From DASPJQ01 sp035299065 (GTDB lineage Bacteria; Bacteroidota; Bacteroidia; Flavobacteriales_D; UBA2798): a stretch of 34,528 bases of DNA. The translations under genes were made by a program, and so were the position numbers. The stretch spans positions 1-34,528 of the forward strand of contig DATGXI010000171.1 of the NCBI GenBank assembly GCA_035299065.1, written 5' to 3'. How positions within the stretch are numbered: position 1 is the stretch's first letter; the number at the start of each line of letters is the position of its first letter. This document shows positions 15,393 through 23,810 of this stretch, piece by piece. Under the pieces are notes generated by a model, which had not been told where the DNA came from, searched no databases, and saw only the letters and a list, made by a program, of their open reading frames with translations.

Positions 15393-16232
15393 ATGCTCTC
15401 CAACCACAACGGCATCTTATATCCGCAGGACAGCGGTTTTATAAAAGGCAACAACCGTGCGTTTATGTATGGCGATGGTTTGTTTGAAAGCATACGCATA
15501 CGCAACGGTAAACCCATGTTTTTAGAAGCGCACATTGCGCGTTTGCTTGATGCTGCTGAGGCATTAAAAATGGAAGTGCCAAAGGAGTATAACCTCGAAC
15601 ATTTTCGCAAACAGGTAGGTGAGCTTATTGAAAAAAATGAAATAAAAAAAGGTGGTAAATGCAGGCTTACCCTGTTCAGGAACACAGGCGGAACGTATAC
15701 GCCTGATGACAATGGTGCCGGGTATGTAATTGAAGCGCACCAATACGCAACCAACGAGTATACCTTAAACGAAGAAGGTTTTTCCATTGAGCTCTATCCC
15801 GAAATGCGCAAGCCGGTAAATAAACTGGCCATTTATAAAACATGCAATAGTTTGTTGTACATCATGGCAGGTATTTATGCGCGCGCCAATAAGTATGATG
15901 ATACGCTTATTGTGAATGACAAGGGCAACATCATTGAAAGTTCAAATTCCAATTTATTCATTATATGCAACGGTGTTTTATACACACCAGCCCTCAGTGA
16001 TGGGTGCCTTGCAGGTGTTATGCGCATGCAAATCATTAACATTGCACTTGCCAATAAATTAAAGGTTTATGAATGCAGTTTAAACCCGCAAAATTTACTG
16101 GTAGCCGATGAGGTTTTTCTTTCCAATGCTGTTCGTGGTTTGCAATGGGTAGCGTCTTATAAAATGAAACGGTATTACAATAAGTTGACAAAGGAACTTG
16201 TTGCAAAACTGAATGAGGTTACAAATGGTTAA
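15393..16232 (+). CDS. PLP class IV aminotransferase/lyase (PabC- or BCAT-like)
   Basis: This 279-residue fold-type IV PLP enzyme has its early landmark at AFMYGDGLFESIRIRNGKP, with the conserved acidic-aromatic pattern. The Schiff-base lysine is most likely Lys149 in AIYKTCNSLLYI. It is followed by DDTLIVNDKGNIIESSNSNL, the cofactor phosphate region, and LSDGCLAGVMR near the end of the PLP site. FLSNAVRGLQWV closes the domain. The family covers branched-chain aminotransferase, D-amino-acid aminotransferase and aminodeoxychorismate lyase. The compact length and the Asn-Ala-Val-Arg-Gly ending are closer to aminodeoxychorismate lyase (folate pathway), but this is an inference. The unknown gene at 16263 follows after 30 bases. 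Confidence 0.87.
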   Translation: MLSNHNGILYPQDSGFIKGNNRAFMYGDGLFESIRIRNGKPMFLEAHIARLLDAAEALKMEVPKEYNLEHFRKQVGELIEKNEIKKGGKCRLTLFRNTGGTYTPDDNGAGYVIEAHQYATNEYTLNEEGFSIELYPEMRKPVNKLAIYKTCNSLLYIMAGIYARANKYDDTLIVNDKGNIIESSNSNLFIICNGVLYTPALSDGCLAGVMRMQIINIALANKLKVYECSLNPQNLLVADEVFLSNAVRGLQWVASYKMKRYYNKLTKELVAKLNEVTNG

Positions 16233-16262
16233 CGGTTACTCGTTAAGGGGCAAGCGTGTTAA

Positions 16263-16763
16263 ATGCATTATTTTTTAAGTGTGTCAAAAAATCAATATGC
16301 GCAATTGTTCGAGATCCCGATTTCTGAAACCGGGTTTAGTGAATTTGAAAATATAACGCAAACCCAAATTCAAATATCACCACCATCCTTTAGAATAAAA
16401 TCATTTGCAATTTTGGCGAGTGCTGCGCAATTGTGTGTGCTTGATGGCAAATGCCTGGTTGGTTTTTTACACGAAAAAGAGATAAGCCTAACGTTTAAGT
16501 GTGCAAACGTACCCATTCTCAAAAAAGTGTTTGCTGATTTTTCGCTTTTACAAAATAGTGATGACCGGGCTGAAACGGTAAGGAACATGTACAAAAAATT
16601 AATTGCTGAGCAGTATGATCATACGCAGGAAAAAAGAGTGCTGATCGATATGCTCACCATTTGCATGAAACTTTGGCCCGGAAATTTGGCTGGCCGTTTT
16701 GAATATACAGTCAATGAAGAGCATATTTACCTGCAAATTTTTATGTCATGGCCTAAACAATAA
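16263..16763 (+). CDS. Unknown cytoplasmic protein
   Basis: This 166-residue protein has no signal peptide or membrane segment. I do not recognise a family. It reads as a mixed alpha/beta fold: N-terminal strands (HYFLSVSKNQYAQLFEIPIS), a middle with KSFAILASAAQLCVLDGKC, and a C-terminal helix plus strand (LIDMLTICMKLWPGN, HIYLQIFMSWPKQ). It starts 30 bases after the class IV PLP gene on the same strand and is probably co-transcribed with it. Codon use and composition resemble the neighbours, so it is likely a real gene. Confidence 0.7.
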   Translation: MHYFLSVSKNQYAQLFEIPISETGFSEFENITQTQIQISPPSFRIKSFAILASAAQLCVLDGKCLVGFLHEKEISLTFKCANVPILKKVFADFSLLQNSDDRAETVRNMYKKLIAEQYDHTQEKRVLIDMLTICMKLWPGNLAGRFEYTVNEEHIYLQIFMSWPKQ

Positions 16764-16907
16764 TTTTTTGGTTGCCTGCCGCTTCAAACAAATCGTGAAC
16801 AGCCTGCCGGATATTGTTTTTCAATTATACATTTTGGCTGTGAAACGATCCGCCAGGCCATGCTTGAATCTATAAGCGGCACCGCGCTATCCGTTCCAAG
16901 TCCTCGC

Positions 16908-16961
16908 CATTAAAAACAAAGCCATTTCCTGAGGGACAAAGCACCTGCTTTGTTTTTAATG
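16908..16961. repeat. Perfect 15-bp inverted repeat with a 24-nt loop
   Basis: Arms CATTAAAAACAAAGC (16908-16922) and GCTTTGTTTTTAATG (16947-16961) match exactly. The element lies in the 253-base spacer between convergent genes, with GC-rich sequence outside both arms. Read on the minus strand the right flank is GCGAGGACTTGGAACGG, and GCGAGGA also occurs in the loop of the inverted repeat at 717-787. The same spacer carries GGCATGCTCC (16997-17006), shared with 919-928. Confidence 0.8.
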
Positions 16962-17016
16962 CCTCCGGGCTTTCCACTTCTATCGCTGGCAGAAAAGGCA
17001 TGCTCCTTGCAATAAA

Positions 17017-18876
17017 TTATTCCTGTATATTGATTTCAATACAACTCGCATGACCCTGCTCCTGTATAATCATATGCCTTTGCACGGTAAAATCACTCTC
17101 CTTACAATGGTAAATATCGGTAAAGGTTTGTGGGTTTCTGTCAACCAACGGGAACCACGTACTTTGTATTTGTACCATTATTTTATGCCCCTTTTTAAAC
17201 GTATGCATTACATCGGGTATTTTAAACTTTACTTCTTCAGTTTTCCCCTTTGGCATAGCCTCGGGTGTTTCAAAGCTCTTGCGGTATTTTGAGCGCATCA
17301 CCTCGGCACGCACAAGCATTTCATAACCGCCAATTTTCACTTCTTTCCCGTTAAGTGTATAGTTCTTGCAACTATCAGGATATACGTCAATGATTTTCAC
17401 AATAAAATCGGCATCGGTGCCGGTAACGTTTACCCACAAGTCAGCCGTTATTTCGCCCAGCATGGTAACATCCAGTTTAAGTTCAGGCGTTGTCCACGTT
17501 AATACATCAGGACGCTGATCGGCAAAACGCTGGTCTTCTATCATGTATTCCCGGCTACGCTTGTTGGTTATTTCATTGGTAAATGGAACAGGGTTGCCAG
17601 GATCGCTCATGAAAAAACTATAGGATGTAATGGCTTTTGGTTCTACAAAAAGCAACATCCCATTGTTATGCATGTACATTTTTTTCTTGCTCGCAAAATC
17701 CGGTGGCCAATGATCATACGTTCTCCACTTATCAGCGCCAATGTCAAACAAAGTTGCCTCCGCTAAATTGGCATCCGGTCCGCCTTTCAAATGTTGCATG
17801 AAAAAAGGAAACTCAATATTGTCAACATAATAATCGCTGGTATTGCTCCCAAATTTTATATCGCCAAAATAATTTCCGGTTGAGCGTGACCAGCCACCGT
17901 GAAACCAGGGGCCTTCTATCAATTTATTATCTATACCTGGACTTTTTGCTTCAATCCACTTATATGTTTCAAAAGCACCCCAGCAATCTTCGGCATCGTA
18001 AAGTCCGCCAACCGTCAACATAGCACATTTTATCCCTGACAAATGCTGGCGTATATCGCGGTCTTTCCAAAACTGATCATAATTCGGGTGGTTCATTTCT
18101 TCGTGCCAGAATTTATGATCGGTCATGTATTTTTTGGTGAGGTTGTCAAGGGTACCTTCCTGTAAAAAGAATTTATAGGCGTCAGGCATTGGCCATTGAA
18201 AGCCTTTGTCCCAAACCGTTGTAGGTTTAGGCCGTGATTTGCCAAAAACATAATCAAAATGAAATGTATCAAATAAAAAGAAAGCTCCGTTGTGGTGCAC
18301 ATCATCGCCCAAAAACCAGTTGGTAACCGGTGCCTGTGGCGACACGGCTTTAATGGCAGGGTGATAGGAGAGTGCTGCAAGCGTTGCGTAAAAACCAGGA
18401 TATGAAATCCCGTAAACACCTACATTGCCGTTGCACTCCTTAATGTTTTTGATCATCCAGTCAACAGCATCATACGTGTCACTGGCTTCGTCAGTTTGGT
18501 TTCCTGTTTTTTTGGGATTGAACGGTCGCACATCCATAAATTCACCTTCGCTCATAAAACGCCCGCGCACGTCCTGCTTCACAAAAATAAACCCTTCGTC
18601 AATGTATTTTTTACTGTAGCCTGGTCCTATCATTTGCCAGTAGGCGTTCTTTCCATAAGGTTGGCATGAGTAGGGCGTACGGTTCAATAAAATGGGATAT
18701 TTTTTTGATTTGTCTTTTGGTATAAAAGCACAGGTGTATAATTTAATCCCATCGCGCATGGGTATCATGTACTCAACCTTGTCATATAATTTTTTTATAT
18801 AAGTACTGTCAACCTGGGCATTTGCTGTAAAGCCTGCGGTCACAATCAAGCAGGTAAATAATAAATTAAATCGCAT
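17017..18876 (-). CDS. Secreted CocE/NonD-type alpha/beta hydrolase (peptidase S15 family)
   Basis: This 619-residue exported hydrolase has a signal peptide ending TANA|Q (Gln21). Residues ~35-370 are the alpha/beta-hydrolase core, with an inserted helical cap (~185-280). The catalytic triad is Ser158 in GVYGISYPG, Asp294 in GGLYDAEDC and His326 in GPWFHGGW. The oxyanion-region Tyr in RTPYS and the VKQDVRGR motif are conserved in the family. Residues ~385-619 form the C-terminal jelly-roll domain typical of X-Pro dipeptidyl-peptidase, cocaine esterase, alpha-amino-acid ester hydrolase and glutaryl-7-ACA acylase. The natural substrate is probably a peptide or acyl-amino-acid derivative in the periplasm. 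It is last in a run of minus-strand genes, 146 bases after the propeller sensor gene. Confidence 0.9.
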   Translation of the reverse strand: MRFNLLFTCLIVTAGFTANAQVDSTYIKKLYDKVEYMIPMRDGIKLYTCAFIPKDKSKKYPILLNRTPYSCQPYGKNAYWQMIGPGYSKKYIDEGFIFVKQDVRGRFMSEGEFMDVRPFNPKKTGNQTDEASDTYDAVDWMIKNIKECNGNVGVYGISYPGFYATLAALSYHPAIKAVSPQAPVTNWFLGDDVHHNGAFFLFDTFHFDYVFGKSRPKPTTVWDKGFQWPMPDAYKFFLQEGTLDNLTKKYMTDHKFWHEEMNHPNYDQFWKDRDIRQHLSGIKCAMLTVGGLYDAEDCWGAFETYKWIEAKSPGIDNKLIEGPWFHGGWSRSTGNYFGDIKFGSNTSDYYVDNIEFPFFMQHLKGGPDANLAEATLFDIGADKWRTYDHWPPDFASKKKMYMHNNGMLLFVEPKAITSYSFFMSDPGNPVPFTNEITNKRSREYMIEDQRFADQRPDVLTWTTPELKLDVTMLGEITADLWVNVTGTDADFIVKIIDVYPDSCKNYTLNGKEVKIGGYEMLVRAEVMRSKYRKSFETPEAMPKGKTEEVKFKIPDVMHTFKKGHKIMVQIQSTWFPLVDRNPQTFTDIYHCKESDFTVQRHMIIQEQGHASCIEINIQE

Positions 18877-19022
18877 ATGTTTTTTTACTTCTAATAAATA
18901 TACTTAAATAAAAACAAGTATCCCGTAAATATCGCCCGCCCGTACCAAATTGCCTTTCCGTTTATCAAAGCCATCGACCAATGCATGCCATGAGGTATTA
19001 CCTGTTCAGTTTTAGTAACGAA

Positions 19023-22000
19023 TTAACACTTAAGGCCAACCACACATACATCGTCCAGTTGCTCAAATTCTTTTGCCAATCCTTCGGCATTCCAGTTTTT
19101 CCAGCTTTCAAAAGCGCCCGATATGGTTTGAAATTGTTTTTGCATTTCCTGGTTACTCATTTCATTTATGAGCGCATGGAGGCTCGTGTACTTGAATTTT
19201 TTTCCTTTAGGGCCACCAAACTGGTCGGCAAACCCATCACTAAACAAATAAACCTGCAACCCATCCTGCCAGGTTAATTCAAGTGTGGTAAATGCTTTAC
19301 GGCCGGCAAACATTCCTATGGGTTGTTTGTCAGGTTTCAATTCGGTAAAACCATCAGCAAGTGATACGAGCTTATGCAGATCATTGCTTTTAATATTTCC
19401 TTTCACCAGGGCAGGATTGTTGGCTCCGGCAAAATAAAGTTTCTTTTCAGCAAGGTTAATTGACACCAGTGAAATGTCCATGCCATCGCGCAAATGCCCG
19501 TCTTCTGAAACAAATGATGATTCTACAATCTCCGAAACCTTGTCCAGGATTTTTCCTGGTTCGGTAATTTTTAATTCTTTCACTACTTTATTAAGCGCAT
19601 TGGAACATACCAGTGAAACCATTGCGCCCGGCACACCATGGCCGGTACAGTCAGCTACCGCAAAAAATATAGTTCCGTTTTGTTTTTCAAACCAATAAAA
19701 ATCGCCACTTACAATGTCACGCGGTTTATATAAAATAAAATGTTCGTTAAAATTATCGTAAAACACATTTTCGGGCGGTAAAATGGTTTTTTGAATTTGT
19801 CTTGCGTATTGCAAACTGTCCAGTATATCTTTGTTTTTTTCTTCCAGTTCATCGTTGGCATGCCTGAGCTGTTCGGTTCGCGCTTCAACTTTTGTTTCCA
19901 GTATTTTATTTGCACGGTTCAGCTGACGGGTTCGTGCTTTTATAAAGATATAAATGCCAAGAATAACCAAAACACCTACACAAAGCTTAAACCAGAGTGT
20001 TTGCCAAAATGCTGGCAGTATCGTAAATGAATAACGCAATTCTTTTGACCAAACACCATCGCCATTTTTTGCTTTTGCCTTAAACACGTACGTACCCGGA
20101 GCAAGATTTGAATACGTAACTTCCTGCTCAGTTCCTTCAGGCGACCATTTATTTTCAAATCCCTGAAGCAAATACGTGTATACAATGTCTTCAGGTGCGC
20201 TGTTTGAAATTCCGTTAAAATGAAAAGTGAGGTAATTCTGGTTGTACCTTAATTCAAGTGATTTTGGAATGTCACCGTCAAATTCCGTTATGCCCAGGGC
20301 ACTCCAGTCAGGATTCTCCAAAAAAAGTTTGATGCCTGTAAGGTTCAGGTAAGGTCCAACATTATTTTCTTTGTCAATTTCCGGGTCATAGGATACAAGT
20401 CCGGATTTGCTGGCAAACCATAATTTTCCATCGGGGGTTTTAAGTATGCCTGCACATTCATTTCCCGGGTAACCATCACCCTTTGTATAGGTTTTTAGTT
20501 GTATGGTGCGGTCATTGTAATAATTCCGCGTTTTCAGGCAATAAAGGTTGGTAACAGTTGTAATCCAAAGATTTTTTGTTTCGTTGTCAAAATAAATGGC
20601 ACCAAGTGTCTTGTTTCCAAAATATTTTTTTACCGAGAGTGAATCCACAATGCGTATTTTATCGTTTTCAAAACGGCAGGCATAAAGGTACTCACCCCAG
20701 TTTGCCCACAACGTGCCTTTGTTGTCAAACACCGGACCATTTACATTTTTATTGGTGAACCCGGCACTCTTGTTTAACAGTAGTGTTTTTCCTTTTGTAT
20801 AAACATGCAATCCTCCTGACCAGGGTGTGAACCATTTGTTGTGTTTCGTGTCTTCTACAATACCAAAAATACGGTTGGCCGAATGTTCTGTTCCAAAAAC
20901 AACGTTTCTGACCTTTCCGTCTTTCATGTTAAAAGCGCCTCTTCCATCGGTTCCCCACCAAATGGTATCATGGCTATCGCTATACATTCCAAAGCCAGCA
21001 CCGGCAGGTGCCTGTTGGTCAATTTTACCATTTTTAATTTTTATGAATTTTGGTCCCGCGTAAAGGGTGGCCCAAATGGTTCCATTGCTTTCAGCAGTAA
21101 TGCCCATTACTTTTGTATTGTATACGCCTTCCTTTTCGGTAAAATTTGTAAAGGTTCCGGTGGTTGGCATAAAACGACTAATACCTCCTTCAGCAGCCAG
21201 CCAAATGGAAGTGTCAGGTGCCAGGCACATGCTTGTAAGTGCATTGTTCACCAACCCCGATTTTTGTGAGTAGCAAACAAACGTTTGGTTTTTTAAACAG
21301 GAAAGTCCAGCGCCAAATGTACCTCCCCAAATATTTCCTTCGTTGTCAATGTGCAATCCCCAAACCGAATTTATGCTCAAACCATTGTCAGAGTCATACA
21401 TGTAAAAATTTTTCTTGTCAAATTTCCATATGCCCTTGTCCCATGTTGCAAGCCATATGTTGCCGTTTTTATCTTTTTCTATTGAGTTAATTGGGGTGCC
21501 GGTTGTATAGCCTTTTAGTTCTCCGTTTTTCCATGAATAAATAGCGCCTCCCCAGCTGCAAAACCAAACCGTTCCATCTTTTTCTTCAAGATAATCGAAC
21601 ACCATTCCAATGCCACCAACGAGAATGTTTTCGGTTGAATTTTTTTTGCGCAGGTATACTTCGCTGTTGGTGCTAAACCAAAAATTTTCCTGTGAGTCAA
21701 TGAACATGCCGCGTATAACAGCTGTGCCCGCATCGTTGTTTTTTATTTCAAGGGTAAGAAAAGTTTCAATTTTACCATTGGTGCGCATAATGTTTATGCC
21801 TTTTGATGTGGCAATAAGCAATTCGCCTTTTTTATTGAATAAAATACGCCAGCATTGGTTGTGTAACAGCCCGTCTTTTTTTGAGAATGATTTTAAATTT
21901 CGGCCATCCCAGGAACAAATTCCCTGGTGGGTCGAGAACCAGATTTTGCCATCGGGTCCTTCGGCAATCCATGAAACACTGTTGTCGGGCAGTCCTTCAC

Positions 22001-22235
22001 CTGTGGTAAAATTTTCAAATGTTTTTCCGTTGTAACGGCTTAATCCGCCATGGGTGCCAATCCACAAATTTCCTTTTTTATCCTGTATTATAATTTCAAT
22101 GGCTGAACTTACTAAGCCGTCCTGAACAGTGTAATTGTGAAAATTGTGTTCTCCTTTTACTTTAATGCAGCGTTGTGCCTGCAGGTTATGTAAAAAGCAG
22201 AAAAATACACACAGTATAAAAATGGGCTTCAGCAA
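19023..22235 (-). CDS. Reg_prop double-propeller sensor with SpoIIE (PP2C) phosphatase
   Basis: This 1070-residue protein has a signal peptide ending LQA|Q (Gln21). About fourteen two-component-regulator propeller repeats follow, with cores such as KGNLWIGTHGGLSRYNG, DGKIWFSTHQGI, DTIWWGTDGRG and DGKLWFASKSGL, enough for two seven-bladed propellers in the periplasm. A Y_Y_Y domain (~650-740) precedes a transmembrane helix at ~746-766. A coiled coil (~770-815) leads to a SpoIIE/PP2C Ser/Thr phosphatase (~830-1070) with metal-binding Asp845 (SGDFYW), Asp862 (ADCTGHG), Asp1000 (SDGFAD) and the final DDVCVVG. It should dephosphorylate a partner such as an anti-sigma-factor antagonist; none is encoded nearby. 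The start is TTG at 22233-22235; no ATG or GTG lies in frame upstream and the signal peptide begins there. Confidence 0.9.
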   Translation of the reverse strand: MLKPIFILCVFFCFLHNLQAQRCIKVKGEHNFHNYTVQDGLVSSAIEIIIQDKKGNLWIGTHGGLSRYNGKTFENFTTGEGLPDNSVSWIAEGPDGKIWFSTHQGICSWDGRNLKSFSKKDGLLHNQCWRILFNKKGELLIATSKGINIMRTNGKIETFLTLEIKNNDAGTAVIRGMFIDSQENFWFSTNSEVYLRKKNSTENILVGGIGMVFDYLEEKDGTVWFCSWGGAIYSWKNGELKGYTTGTPINSIEKDKNGNIWLATWDKGIWKFDKKNFYMYDSDNGLSINSVWGLHIDNEGNIWGGTFGAGLSCLKNQTFVCYSQKSGLVNNALTSMCLAPDTSIWLAAEGGISRFMPTTGTFTNFTEKEGVYNTKVMGITAESNGTIWATLYAGPKFIKIKNGKIDQQAPAGAGFGMYSDSHDTIWWGTDGRGAFNMKDGKVRNVVFGTEHSANRIFGIVEDTKHNKWFTPWSGGLHVYTKGKTLLLNKSAGFTNKNVNGPVFDNKGTLWANWGEYLYACRFENDKIRIVDSLSVKKYFGNKTLGAIYFDNETKNLWITTVTNLYCLKTRNYYNDRTIQLKTYTKGDGYPGNECAGILKTPDGKLWFASKSGLVSYDPEIDKENNVGPYLNLTGIKLFLENPDWSALGITEFDGDIPKSLELRYNQNYLTFHFNGISNSAPEDIVYTYLLQGFENKWSPEGTEQEVTYSNLAPGTYVFKAKAKNGDGVWSKELRYSFTILPAFWQTLWFKLCVGVLVILGIYIFIKARTRQLNRANKILETKVEARTEQLRHANDELEEKNKDILDSLQYARQIQKTILPPENVFYDNFNEHFILYKPRDIVSGDFYWFEKQNGTIFFAVADCTGHGVPGAMVSLVCSNALNKVVKELKITEPGKILDKVSEIVESSFVSEDGHLRDGMDISLVSINLAEKKLYFAGANNPALVKGNIKSNDLHKLVSLADGFTELKPDKQPIGMFAGRKAFTTLELTWQDGLQVYLFSDGFADQFGGPKGKKFKYTSLHALINEMSNQEMQKQFQTISGAFESWKNWNAEGLAKEFEQLDDVCVVGLKC

Positions 22236-22253
22236 GGCGTTTTTGATGAGTTG

Positions 22254-22261
22254 TAAATATA
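22254..22261 (-). promoter_or_regulatory. Candidate -7 box TATATTTA
   Basis: On the minus strand this matches TAnnTTTG with one change at the last base. It lies 18 bases before the TTG start of the propeller sensor gene, giving a short leader, and supports that start. Confidence 0.35.
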
Positions 22262-22336
22262 GTAAATATGGGAATTGCCAATAAAGCAGAGTTTGATTTT
22301 AATCACCTGAAAAGCAATTGCTTGAAAAGATTTAAA

Positions 22337-23758
22337 TCATTTATTCTTTTTGTTCAGCTTCTTTAAATCTTTGTGAATTGCGTTGTCACCAGGTAGTAAA
22401 GCCTTCTGAATTCGGCTTGCATATTTAATACTGTCAATTATTTCATTTTGTTTTTCTTCAACCACCTGTTTTTGCTCCTCCAATTCCTTTGTTCGTTCTT
22501 TTACTTTTTGCTCAAGTGTAATATTTTGTTCGCGTATAAGCTTTTCGTTCTTTTGTGATTCTTCCAACGCTTTTGCCTGGGCAATGTTTTTTTCGCGGTT
22601 GGCGCTGTTTAATTTATCGCCAATAGCAAATGATAAAATAACGGTTTCAACTGCAGCGCCTGCCTGGAAAATGTACATGGTAATAAACTCGTTGTTCACG
22701 CCAATAAAATCGGCTGATATGGTGCACAACAGTCCGGTCATATAAGAACCAAAACCGATCAGGTAAAATTTTGCAGGGCGGTAACCCGTGCGAAATACAA
22801 CAATACCAACCGAAATACTTAAAATAGAAAGCGCAAGCCCGTAAAGCTGTATAAGTATTAAACCCAGGTGCGGTGAAACAAATGCCGAAATGAACAATGG
22901 AATAACAATCGAAGACATGAAATAAATCATGGTTTTGTGCATGCGCGGGGCGTGCTTTTTAGTATGCAGAAATTCCATGGTGAATAACAAACCAAACAAG
23001 CCAAACATGGCCGGGGCAAACGTTGGCAAATAAATAAACGGCAGGAGTAGCCACTCTGAAAAAAGCGAAACATACCCGTTGAAGAATGCAATGAAAAGTG
23101 ATGAGAACAACACGTAAAACACGTAATAAATGTATACCCGGTTACCGTTGGTGATGAACAGGAAAAGGTTATATATAGCCATTAACAGCATGATCCCAAA
23201 AAAAGCACCGTGCCAGAAATTGACTCCATGGTCCTGTTTAAAAAACTGTTCCATTGACCCGGCTTTTACAATGATGCGTATGGGCGCTACATCTTTAACC
23301 CGCATGTAGCATTCAACTGTATCACCTTTATTAAGCTTTAGTTCAAAAATAGCGCGGTGTCCAATGAGTACGCGTTCTTTGCCTGGGGTATTGATTCCCG
23401 ATTTTTGTATAACAGGTTTGTTATTTATAACCTGGTAAAACGCAATGTCCTGGGCCGATGGCATACCAAATTCAACACACCATGTATTTGTTTCCCGGGT
23501 TGTGAAAAGCATTTTGACCCATATTACCGAAGGGGTCACATTAAAATTTGGAACCGCGCCATCCGAAGGCTCAAACTTAGCCTGCATGTCAGGTTGCAAT
23601 AGTTGTTCAAAGGATTTGTTTGTTTCAATATCTTCAAAAAGCAACAGTGAATTGCCAATAGGTTGTATGTCATTTTTTTTGCTTAGCAAATAGGGTTGCT
23701 GCGCTTTTAACGTCAACAAAAACAAGGTGCAAATAAGGAACAAGCCTGCGCGAAACAT
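22337..23758 (-). CDS. 7TMR-DISM sensor that lacks an output domain
   Basis: This 473-residue sensor has a signal peptide ending LKA|Q (Gln20). Residues ~25-170 are the periplasmic DISM beta domain. Seven transmembrane helices follow between ~181 and ~380 (e.g. GAFFGIMLLMAIYNLFLFI, AKFYLIGFGSYMTGLLC, AGAAVETVILSFAIGDKL). A coiled coil (~385-440) ends in IIDSIKYASRIQKALLP (440-456), the sequence that immediately precedes SpoIIE phosphatase domains in both neighbouring genes. The protein then ends after seventeen Lys-rich residues (KDLKKLNKKNK), exactly where FILYKP and GDFYW should begin. The 101 bases downstream cannot encode the missing domain, so this is not a simple frameshift. It may be a degraded paralogue or a regulatory subunit for its neighbours. 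Confidence 0.88.
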   Translation of the reverse strand: MFRAGLFLICTLFLLTLKAQQPYLLSKKNDIQPIGNSLLLFEDIETNKSFEQLLQPDMQAKFEPSDGAVPNFNVTPSVIWVKMLFTTRETNTWCVEFGMPSAQDIAFYQVINNKPVIQKSGINTPGKERVLIGHRAIFELKLNKGDTVECYMRVKDVAPIRIIVKAGSMEQFFKQDHGVNFWHGAFFGIMLLMAIYNLFLFITNGNRVYIYYVFYVLFSSLFIAFFNGYVSLFSEWLLLPFIYLPTFAPAMFGLFGLLFTMEFLHTKKHAPRMHKTMIYFMSSIVIPLFISAFVSPHLGLILIQLYGLALSILSISVGIVVFRTGYRPAKFYLIGFGSYMTGLLCTISADFIGVNNEFITMYIFQAGAAVETVILSFAIGDKLNSANREKNIAQAKALEESQKNEKLIREQNITLEQKVKERTKELEEQKQVVEEKQNEIIDSIKYASRIQKALLPGDNAIHKDLKKLNKKNK

Positions 23759-23810
23759 AACCGAAAATAGGAATTTTTTAGATACGATGAAAGTTTGTTT
23801 TCGGATTGGC

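Noticed and set aside
20841..21269. 142-codon open frame on the plus strand
   Set aside because: It lies wholly inside the propeller repeats of the sensor gene on the other strand; the low-complexity shadow has no family features.
22236..22336. Remnant of a SpoIIE domain downstream of the truncated sensor
   Set aside because: Reading the 101 bases in the minus-strand frames gives no FILYKP, GDFYW or TGHG-like remnants; only a 12-bp palindrome (22312-22323) is present.
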